From the NCBI GenBank assembly GCA_902796505.1, contig CADBPA010000220.1, positions 1 through 6,237 on the forward strand: a stretch of DNA of 6,237 nucleotides. Direction: 5' to 3'. Under the pieces are notes generated by a model, which was not told the origin of the DNA, made no database searches, and saw only the letters and a program-made list of their open reading frames with translations. The position numbers and the translations under genes are program-made. The stretch comes from an uncultured Ruminococcus sp. Lineage in GTDB: Bacteria > Bacillota > Clostridia > Oscillospirales > CAG-272. This document shows, piece after piece, positions 1 to 5,365 of the stretch (positions are counted from its first letter, which is position 1; the number at the start of each line of letters is the position of its first letter).

Positions 1-1050
1 CTCGCGCAGAATGCGGACGAGCGCGTCCTCGTCCAGATCGTCCAGCGCGACGATGACCGGAACGCGGCCGACCAGTTCGGGGATCAGGCCGTATTTCACG
101 ACGTCGTGCGCGGTGACGTCCTTGTAATAGCCGTGCGCGACGCGCTCTTTGCGCGTGAGCTTCCCGGTGGAGAACCCGATCTGCTGGGCGCCTTTGCGCT
201 GTTCGATGATCGGCTCGATGCCGTCGAACGCGCCGCCGCAGATGAAGAGAATGTTCTTTGTGTCGATCTGGATGAATTCCTGATTCGGGTGCTTTCTGCC
301 GCCCTGCGGGGGAACGTTGGCGACCGTTCCTTCGAGGATTTTCAGCAGCGCCTGCTGCACGCCCTCGCCGGAGACGTCCCGTGTGATCGAGCGGTTTTCG
401 CTCTTGCGCGAAATTTTGTCGATCTCATCGATATAGATGATCCCGCGCTCGGCGCGTTCGACGTCATAGTCGGCGGCCTGGATCAGCCGCAGAAGAATAT
501 TTTCCACGTCCTCGCCGACGTATCCTGCCTCGGTCAGCGTGGTGGCGTCCGCGATCGCAAACGGTACGTTCAGCGATTTTGCCAGCGTCTGGGCAAGATA
601 GGTCTTTCCGACGCCGGTCGGGCCGAGGAGAAGCACGTTGGATTTCTGAAGCTCCACGCCGTCGCTCTCCGCCGGCTGTTCGCCGGATTTTCCGGCTTTG
701 CGCTTCTTTTTGCGCGTATCGGAGAGATCGCCGAGCGTCAGAATGCGCTTGTAATGGTTATAGACCGCGACCGAAAGCGCGACCTTCGCCTCGTCCTGCC
801 CGATGACGTACTCGTCGAGCATCGCCTTGATGTCGGCGGGGCGGGGAAGCGTTTCCATCGTCAGTTCGGCGGCGTCCTGCGCCTGCGATTGCTCGGAGAA
901 GTGCTCGTCGATGAAATCCGCGCAGGCGTCGATGCAGTTGTCGCAGATGAAGCTTTTTCCGTCCGCCGAGGGGATGAGAAGCAGAACGGCATTCTCCCCC
1001 TTGCCGCAGAAGGAGCAGCGGCGCATCGTGGTTCTGTTGTTTTCTGCCAT
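1..1050 (-). CDS. clpX: ClpX, ATP-dependent unfoldase subunit of ClpXP protease (3' end cut by window)
   Basis: ClpX is a cytoplasmic AAA+ hexamer that recognises tagged proteins, unfolds them and threads them into ClpP. The first 350 codons are visible and the frame is still open at base 1; the family is usually about 410-430 residues, so roughly 70 residues are missing. Visible in order: an N-terminal zinc-binding domain with C12/C15 and C36/C39; Walker A GPTGVGKT (143-150); pore loop GYVG (176-179); Walker B ending D208-E209; an RKH pore loop (252-254); the ClpP-docking IGF loop (291-293); and the arginine-finger segment LVGR (R329). The start ATG lies 3 nt after the clpP stop, with AAAGGA 10 nt upstream inside clpP, so it is co-transcribed and probably translationally coupled. 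A lysine/arginine-rich insert (about 108-131) lies between the zinc domain and Walker A. Identification is secure. Confidence 0.98.
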   Translation of the reverse strand, partial: MAENNRTTMRRCSFCGKGENAVLLLIPSADGKSFICDNCIDACADFIDEHFSEQSQAQDAAELTMETLPRPADIKAMLDEYVIGQDEAKVALSVAVYNHYKRILTLGDLSDTRKKKRKAGKSGEQPAESDGVELQKSNVLLLGPTGVGKTYLAQTLAKSLNVPFAIADATTLTEAGYVGEDVENILLRLIQAADYDVERAERGIIYIDEIDKISRKSENRSITRDVSGEGVQQALLKILEGTVANVPPQGGRKHPNQEFIQIDTKNILFICGGAFDGIEPIIEQRKGAQQIGFSTGKLTRKERVAHGYYKDVTAHDVVKYGLIPELVGRVPVIVALDDLDEDALVRILRE

Positions 1051-1053
1051 GGA

Positions 1054-1662
1054 TCAAGAGTCCTTTTTCTCGGAGATTTCGTTTCTCGTCACGACCTTGT
1101 CGATCAGCCCGTAAGCGCAGGCTTCGTCGGCGGTCATGTAGTTGTCGCGCTCGGTATCCGCTTGGATCTGCTCGATCGGCTTGCCGGTCTGCTCGGAGAA
1201 GATGCGGTTGAGTTTTTCGCGGATGCGGACGATATGGTCGGCGTGAATTTTGATATCGGTCGCCTGCCCCTGAAGTCCGCCGAGCAGCGGCTGGTGGATC
1301 ATGATCTCGGAATTCGGAAGCGCATAGCGCTTGCCCTTCGCGCCGCTCGAAAGCAGGAACGCGCCCATCGACGCCGCCATGCCCACGCAGATGGTGCAGA
1401 CGTCGCATTTGATATAGTTCATCGTGTCGTAGATGCCCATTCCGGCGGAGATCGATCCTCCGGGGCTGTTGATATAAAGGAAGATATCCTTATCGGGATC
1501 CTGCGCTTCGAGGAAGAGCATCTGCGCGATGACGAGCGACGCCGTCGTGTCGTTCACCTCGTCAGCGAGGAAGATGATGCGGTCGTTCAGAAGTCTTGAA
1601 AAAATGTCGTAGGAGCGCTCGCCGTGCGAGGTCTGCTCAACGACCATCGGTACTAATGCCAT
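1054..1662 (-). CDS. clpP: ClpP, ATP-dependent Clp protease proteolytic subunit
   Basis: ClpP is the cytoplasmic serine peptidase that forms a 14-subunit barrel and degrades proteins delivered by ClpX (or ClpC/ClpA). The 202-residue product has the usual length with no long propeptide. It shows the oxyanion-region NSPGGS (65-70), catalytic Ser98 in GMAASMGAF, catalytic His123 in MIHQP, and catalytic Asp173 in ERDN. The triad Asp is one residue later than in B. subtilis ClpP (172) because the loop after His123 reads PLLGGLQGQ rather than PLGGAQGQ. The ATG at 1662 is chosen because an AGGAG site sits 7 nt upstream and MALVPMVVEQ matches family N-termini. An in-frame ATG at 1680 would add six atypical residues and lies upstream of that site. 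It lies between tig and clpX; an intrinsic terminator precedes it. Confidence 0.98.
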   Translation of the reverse strand: MALVPMVVEQTSHGERSYDIFSRLLNDRIIFLADEVNDTTASLVIAQMLFLEAQDPDKDIFLYINSPGGSISAGMGIYDTMNYIKCDVCTICVGMAASMGAFLLSSGAKGKRYALPNSEIMIHQPLLGGLQGQATDIKIHADHIVRIREKLNRIFSEQTGKPIEQIQADTERDNYMTADEACAYGLIDKVVTRNEISEKKDS

Positions 1663-1669
1663 AACGTTT

Positions 1670-1674
1670 CTCCT
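1670..1674 (-). promoter_or_regulatory. Ribosome binding site of clpP (decides start)
   Basis: AGGAG on the minus strand, 7 nt before the ATG at 1662. It lies downstream of the alternative in-frame ATG at 1680, so it supports the shorter 202-residue ClpP. Confidence 0.85.
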
Positions 1675-1689
1675 GTTCATTGTATTTTG

Positions 1690-1724
1690 AAAAACAGCCG
1701 AAAGCGTGTTTTACTTCCGGCTGT
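1690..1724 (-). terminator. Intrinsic terminator/attenuator between tig and clpP
   Basis: On the minus strand ACAGCCGGAAG (1724-1714) pairs with CTTTCGGCTGT (1704-1694): 11 base pairs including one G-U, with a 9-nt loop, followed at once by a run of five T (1694-1690). This is the classic Rho-independent form. It lies 24 nt after the tig stop codon and 27 nt before the clpP ATG. No U-run follows the stem in the opposite direction, so it acts only on minus-strand transcripts. Because no good promoter separates it from clpP, incomplete termination is the likely mode, lowering clpP-clpX expression relative to tig. That role is inference. Confidence 0.88.
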
Positions 1725-1748
1725 CAAAGGGGTTACTTCGCAGGGCGC

Positions 1749-3185
1749 TTACTCGGCGCTCTCGGTTTTCTTTGCTTTGGTGGTCTTTTTCGCGGCAGGC
1801 TTCTTTTCGGCCTTCGGCTCTTCGTCCGCCGGCTTTTCCGCGGCTTCCGCTTTGGGAGCTTTCGCCTTGGTCGCCTTTTTCGCCTTCGGCTTTTCCTCGG
1901 CGGGAGTAGTTGCCTTCGCGTTTTCCTTGACGATCTTCATCGCCGCGCCGACCGCGAGATCCTTGCGGACGTCCTCCGGGCGGAGCATCTTCTTCACCTG
2001 ATCGAGCGCAACGCCGTAGGCTTCGCCGATCCGCTTGAACTCTGCTTCCACCTCTTCGTCGCTGATCTGAATATTCTCAAGCGCGGCGATCTTTTCGAGG
2101 GCGAGACGGATACGGACCTGCTTTTCGGCCTGCGGACGGTACTGAGCGCGAAGCGCGTCTGCCGTCATACCGGTATATTTCATATAGGTGGCGAGATCCA
2201 TTCCCTGAGAGCGGAGGCGCGCGTCGAAATCGCGGACGATATTGTTCGCCTCTTCGTCGTACATGACCTCCGGAACGTCTCCGACGATCATCTCGCCGAG
2301 CTTTTCGGCGATGGCGTTCTCAAAGTCACGGTCCGCGCGGGATTCGGCCTGCTCGGTCATTTTTGCCTTGAGATCGGCTTTGTATTCAGCGAAGGTCTCA
2401 AAATCCGAAACGTCTTTTGCAAATTCATCGTCCGCCGCGGGAAGCTCTTCGACCTTGATCGCGTTCAGCTTGACCTTGAAGGTCGCGTCCTTGCCGGCGA
2501 GTTCCTTTGCGTGATATTCCAGAGGGAAGGTGACGTTGACGTCGAATTCGTCACCGACGTTCTTTCCGACGATCTGATCCTCGAAACCGGGGATGAAGGA
2601 GCCGGAGCCGATCTTCAGATCGTGTTTTTCGCCCTTGCCGCCGTCAAACGCCTTGCCGTCCACGAATCCTTCGTAGTCGATATTGGCGATGTCGCCGTCC
2701 GCGGCCGCACGGTCGGTCACTTCCACCGAGCGCGCGTTTCTCTCTCTTGCGCGATCCACCTCGGCGTCGACTTCCGCGTCGCTGACCGAAACGGACTTCT
2801 TTTCGGCTTCAATGCCTTTGTAATTCTCGATCGAGATCTCCGGCTTGACAAAACCTTCGGCTTTCAGCACGATGTCCTCGCCGTCCTCCATCGAAACCAG
2901 ATCGAATTTCGGATTGCCGACCGGCTCGATGCCCGCTTCTTTGACGGCTTCGTCAAACGCGTCGGGAATGCAGTCGTTGATCGCGTCCTCAAAGAACACG
3001 CCTTTGCCGTACATCCTCTCGATGATATGTTTCGGCGCTTTTCCCTTGCGGAAGCCGGGAACGCTGATGCGGCCGACTTCTTTTTTGTAGACGGCAAGCT
3101 CCGCCTTGTTGTAGACTTCGCGGGTGATCGAAAACTCCATCGTGTAACCGGATTTTTCGGTCAACTCGATCTTCTTAAGTCCCAT
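1749..3185 (-). CDS. tig: Trigger factor, ribosome-associated chaperone and prolyl isomerase
   Basis: Trigger factor docks at the ribosome exit tunnel and shields and folds nascent chains. The 478-residue product shows the three standard parts. The N-terminal ribosome-binding domain carries the signature GFRKGKAP (44-51). An FKBP-type peptidyl-prolyl isomerase domain spans about 158-245 (for example YEGFVDGKAFDGG and FIPGFEDQIVG). A helical C-terminal chaperone domain runs to about 423. Residues 424-478 form a lysine/alanine/proline/glutamate-rich tail absent from E. coli trigger factor (432 residues). The ATG at 3185 has GGAGG 8 nt upstream; a TTG at 3200 lies within that site and is rejected as a start. 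It is the first gene after a strong promoter and heads tig-clpP-clpX. Confidence 0.97.
   Translation of the reverse strand: MGLKKIELTEKSGYTMEFSITREVYNKAELAVYKKEVGRISVPGFRKGKAPKHIIERMYGKGVFFEDAINDCIPDAFDEAVKEAGIEPVGNPKFDLVSMEDGEDIVLKAEGFVKPEISIENYKGIEAEKKSVSVSDAEVDAEVDRARERNARSVEVTDRAAADGDIANIDYEGFVDGKAFDGGKGEKHDLKIGSGSFIPGFEDQIVGKNVGDEFDVNVTFPLEYHAKELAGKDATFKVKLNAIKVEELPAADDEFAKDVSDFETFAEYKADLKAKMTEQAESRADRDFENAIAEKLGEMIVGDVPEVMYDEEANNIVRDFDARLRSQGMDLATYMKYTGMTADALRAQYRPQAEKQVRIRLALEKIAALENIQISDEEVEAEFKRIGEAYGVALDQVKKMLRPEDVRKDLAVGAAMKIVKENAKATTPAEEKPKAKKATKAKAPKAEAAEKPADEEPKAEKKPAAKKTTKAKKTESAE
1752..1916 (-). other. Low-complexity Lys/Ala/Pro/Glu tail encoded at the 3' end of tig
   Basis: The last 55 codons of tig encode 17 Lys, 15 Ala and 6 Pro with no aromatic residue or Cys, and with repeated short blocks such as KAKKATKAKAPKAEAAEKP. 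Lysine exceeds the acidic residues (10), so the tail is net positive. It resembles histone H1-like or ribosomal-protein tails in composition and is predicted to be disordered. Similar charged tails are known on trigger factors and ribosomal proteins in some Gram-positive lineages; a function here is not established. Confidence 0.85.
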
Positions 3186-3193
3186 GTTGATTT

Positions 3194-3198
3194 CCTCC
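3194..3198 (-). promoter_or_regulatory. Ribosome binding site of tig (decides start)
   Basis: GGAGG on the minus strand, 8 nt before the ATG at 3185. The in-frame upstream TTG at 3200 overlaps this site, which rules it out as the start. Confidence 0.88.
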
Positions 3199-3227
3199 AA
3201 AAGAAAACTGTTTTATAAATCCAAGTA

Positions 3228-3256
3228 ATTTTACAACATTTCGTTCGTTTTGTCAA
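3228..3256 (-). promoter_or_regulatory. Sigma-A/sigma-70 promoter of tig
   Basis: On the minus strand a perfect -35 box TTGACA (3256-3251), a 17-bp spacer and a -10 box TAAAAT (3233-3228, one mismatch to TATAAT). The predicted transcription start is near 3221, leaving a short AT-rich leader of about 36 nt before the tig ATG. No CIRCE inverted repeat or tandem CtsR heptads are seen near it, so housekeeping expression is the likely mode. Confidence 0.9.
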
Positions 3257-3260
3257 GGGC

Positions 3261-3337
3261 TTTTTCCGAAAAAACCGGCAAAACCCGAAAAAAACTCCCG
3301 AAATATCCGCCGAAGTGACGCCAAAGACCGCAAAAAA
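3261..3337. other. Helically phased A/T tracts upstream of the tig promoter
   Basis: Plus-strand tracts lie at 3261-3265 (T5), 3269-3274 (A6), 3280-3283 (A4), 3288-3294 (A7), 3301-3303 (A3), 3323-3325 (A3) and 3332-3337 (A6). The centres from 3263 to 3302 are spaced about 8.5-11 bp, and the later two are close to two and three turns further on. Tracts in phase with the helix bend DNA, and those nearest the -35 box occupy the usual UP-element region. The tracts are seen directly; the bending and promoter effect are inferred. Confidence 0.5.
3288..3315 (-). terminator. Possible weak terminator of the transporter operon
   Basis: On the minus strand an imperfect CTTC/GGAG stem (3315-3295) is followed directly by seven T (3294-3288), about 30 nt after the permease stop. 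The stem is only about 4 bp with a G-U pair. A second bulged hairpin, CAAAACCG with CGGTCTTTG (3345-3322), follows the stop codon but has no T-run. Neither is convincing, so read-through from the transporter operon into tig is possible. Confidence 0.25.
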
Positions 3338-3345
3338 CGGTTTTG

Positions 3346-4557
3346 TCAGGTGGAGCGGAGCGCGTCGATCGGATTGAGCTTCGCCGCGCGCCTTGCCGGA
3401 ATGATGCCGAAGATCACGCCGACCGCGAGCGAGAAGCCCGCCGCGAGCAGGATCGTGGACATCTTGTAGGTGAAGGTATATCCGATGATGATCGAGGCGA
3501 TATAAGAGATGCCGACGCCGAGCAGAACGCCGATCACGCCTCCGGCAAGGCTCAGCATGATCGCCTCGGTCAGAAACTGCACGAGAATGACCGACGGCCG
3601 GGCGCCGAGCGCCTTGCGCAGTCCGATCTCCGCCGTTCTTTCGGTCACCGTCACGAGCATCATATTCATGATACCGATACCGCCGACGATCAGCGAGATG
3701 ATCGCAATACCGGCGAGCATACCGAGAACGAGGTCGGTGACCGTCAGCACCACGTCGGCAAGTTCCTGCTGGTCGACGATCGAGTAGCCCGATCCGCCTC
3801 TCGAATTGAGCAGTTCGGAGCAGAGCGCGCTGACCTCCGCTTTGACGCTCTCGCCGACGTCCGCCGAGCGGAAGATCACGTCGAAGCTGCGCGGCAGTCC
3901 CATTCCGAAAGTGCGCGTCGCGGTGGTGTAGGGAACGAGGATCGCGTTGTTCGCCGCCGTATCAAGACCGACCACCTGATTCAGTACTCCGATGATCGTG
4001 CAGGGAACGTTGTTGATACGGATGGTCTCGCCAACGGGATTATAGTTGTTGTAAAGTCTCTGCCAGCGGTTATAGCCGATCACGCAGACGTTTGCGACGT
4101 GGGTGATATCGTCCTCGGTGATCGAGCGGCCGAGCAGCATTCCGACGTTCTGGGTATTTGCCGTAAAATAATCGTCCGAAACGCCCATCACGCGCTGAGC
4201 ATCGGTATAGACTTCGTCGTATTTGCTCTTCGTCTCATTCGGGATCAGAACGATCGCTTTGCCTGCCGAAAGCGAAGGCGAGATGCCGGTCACGCCGTCG
4301 ATCGACGTAAAACGGTCAAATTCCTCGGCGGTAAAGCCGGATTTTGTCGCCGTGTTGGTGATCGAGACGGTCAGGCGGTTGCCGCCGAGGCCGGAAATTT
4401 TGTTGATCACCGAGTTGGCGACGCCCTCTCCGATCGTGAGAAGCGAAATGATGGCGGTGATGCCGATGACGACGCCGAGCATGGTCAGAAAGGTGCGCAT
4501 CTTGTTGTTCTTCAGGTTGGTGAAGCTCATGCGCAGAGTGGTCAGAAGATCAAGCAT
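3346..4557 (-). CDS. MacB/FtsX-type ABC transporter permease
   Basis: This is an integral membrane permease of the MacB/YknZ type, which works with an ATPase and a MacA/HlyD-like adaptor to move substrates at the outer face of the membrane. The 403-residue product has the diagnostic layout: one membrane helix near 22-42 (RTFLTMLGVVIGI), a large extracytoplasmic domain (about 45-265), then three helices (about 275-300, 325-356 and 365-388). Family motifs include TERTAEIGLRKALGA (305-319), the coupling segment that contacts the ATPase, and PARRAAKLNPIDALR at the C-terminus. The ATG at 4557 has AAGGAGG 8 nt upstream, within the ATPase gene, and the two genes overlap by 8 nt. Substrate is unknown: relatives export macrolides, peptides, toxins or siderophores, or resist antimicrobial peptides. 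Confidence 0.93.
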   Translation of the reverse strand: MLDLLTTLRMSFTNLKNNKMRTFLTMLGVVIGITAIISLLTIGEGVANSVINKISGLGGNRLTVSITNTATKSGFTAEEFDRFTSIDGVTGISPSLSAGKAIVLIPNETKSKYDEVYTDAQRVMGVSDDYFTANTQNVGMLLGRSITEDDITHVANVCVIGYNRWQRLYNNYNPVGETIRINNVPCTIIGVLNQVVGLDTAANNAILVPYTTATRTFGMGLPRSFDVIFRSADVGESVKAEVSALCSELLNSRGGSGYSIVDQQELADVVLTVTDLVLGMLAGIAIISLIVGGIGIMNMMLVTVTERTAEIGLRKALGARPSVILVQFLTEAIMLSLAGGVIGVLLGVGISYIASIIIGYTFTYKMSTILLAAGFSLAVGVIFGIIPARRAAKLNPIDALRST

Positions 4558-5365
4558 TGCCGTCTCCTCCTTCCCCGGACGCGTTTTTCGGCGCCTCATC
4601 CGCCGGCGGAGCGGGAGGAGTCTCTTCCGTCTTTTGCGCCGGATGCGGGATCGGTTCCTGCTCTTCCTTTGCGGCGTATTCCTCCGCCGTATAGATCCGC
4701 CCGTCGATGATATGCACCGTCCGGGAGGCATAGGACGCGATCCTGCGGTCGTGCGTGATCATCACGATGGTGCGCCCCTCGGCGTTGAGTTCGTTGAAGA
4801 TGTCCATGATCTGGGTGCCGGTCGCCCGGTCGAGCGCACCGGTCGGCTCATCGCAGAGAAGCAGAGAAGGTTTTGTGACGAGCGCCCGCGCAATGGCAAC
4901 GCGCTGCTGCTGTCCGCCCGAAAGCTGCTTCGGCAGATTCTGCATTTTGCTTTCCAGTCCGACGCGGCGCAGCGCCTCCTCCGCCATCTCCCTCCGCTCG
5001 CGCTTCGGCGTTTTGCCGTAGAGCAGGGGAAGCATCACGTTGTCGAGCGCCGAGAGCCTCGGAAGAAGCTGAAAATTCTGAAAGACAAAGCCGATCTCGG
5101 TATTGCGCATCCGCGCCATCTCTTTCTCGCTCATGCCGTCCACCCGTCGCCCGGCGAGCAGATATTCCCCGGAGTCGGCGGTGTCGAGGCAGCCGATGAT
5201 GTTCATCAGCGTGGATTTCCCGGATCCGGACGGACCGAGGACCGAGACGAATTCTCCTTCTTTCACCGAGAAGGAAACGCCGTGCAGCACCGGAAAGGAG
5301 ACCTCCCCCATCCGGTAGGTTTTACGAATATCCCTGAGGTCAAGGAGCAGATCGCCCGCCGCCAT
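4550..5365 (-). CDS. MacB/LolD-type ABC transporter ATP-binding protein
   Basis: This is the cytoplasmic ATPase that drives the permease encoded just downstream. The 271-residue product has all expected motifs: Walker A GPSGSGKST (44-52), Q-loop Gln96, signature LSGGQQQRVA (148-157), Walker B LLLCDEP with Glu173, D-loop ALD (177-179) and H-loop His205. The residue after the D-loop Asp is Arg, where many MacB-type proteins have Ser. From about residue 225 it has a Pro/Glu/Ala-rich extension beyond the ATPase core, unlike the roughly 225-235 residues usual for stand-alone members. The ATG at 5365 overlaps the adaptor stop as TGATG, and no good Shine-Dalgarno is visible, so translation is probably by coupling from the adaptor. 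Longer in-frame starts upstream encode Arg-rich nonsense lying within the adaptor gene. Confidence 0.95.
   Translation of the reverse strand: MAAGDLLLDLRDIRKTYRMGEVSFPVLHGVSFSVKEGEFVSVLGPSGSGKSTLMNIIGCLDTADSGEYLLAGRRVDGMSEKEMARMRNTEIGFVFQNFQLLPRLSALDNVMLPLLYGKTPKRERREMAEEALRRVGLESKMQNLPKQLSGGQQQRVAIARALVTKPSLLLCDEPTGALDRATGTQIMDIFNELNAEGRTIVMITHDRRIASYASRTVHIIDGRIYTAEEYAAKEEQEPIPHPAQKTEETPPAPPADEAPKNASGEGGDGNA
4566..4572 (-). promoter_or_regulatory. Ribosome binding site of the permease (decides start)
   Basis: AAGGAGG on the minus strand, 8 nt before the ATG at 4557, inside the 3' end of the ATPase gene. It fixes the permease start and rejects the Arg-rich 58-residue upstream extension that the open frame would otherwise allow. 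Confidence 0.9.

Noticed and set aside
758..1408. Minus-strand frame of 216 codons overlapping clpX and clpP
   Set aside because: It is in a different frame from both certain genes, is Arg-rich and shows no motif; an out-of-frame shadow.
106..1599. Long plus-strand open frame (497 codons) antisense to clpX and clpP
   Set aside because: It is a shadow of two certain genes in GC-rich DNA with strong third-position bias; its product is Arg/Asp/Val-rich without a recognisable domain, and it runs across the clpP/clpX boundary.
1663..1693. Possible promoter for clpP with -10 TACAAT between the terminator and the gene
   Set aside because: No -35 box at suitable spacing (it would fall in the terminator stem), and the start point would fall on or next to the clpP ribosome site.
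1680..3218. Plus-strand open frame (512 codons) covering the whole of tig
   Set aside because: It mirrors tig codon use; the product begins with Arg/Leu/Phe-rich sequence derived from the lysine-rich tail of tig, and no ribosome site or promoter supports it.
3186..3345. CIRCE or CtsR operator for the proteostasis operon
   Set aside because: No TTAGCACTC/GAGTGCTAA inverted repeat and no tandem GGTCAAA heptads are present; the TTGACAAAAC is explained by the -35 box.
3343..4710. Plus-strand open frame (455 codons) antisense to the permease, with an overlapping one at 4223-5404
   Set aside because: His/Asp/Arg-rich shadows of the permease and ATPase genes with no domain signal.
4558..4731. 58-residue N-terminal extension of the permease
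   Set aside because: The extension is Arg-rich and out of frame over the ATPase tail; the strong AAGGAGG site directs the start at 4557.
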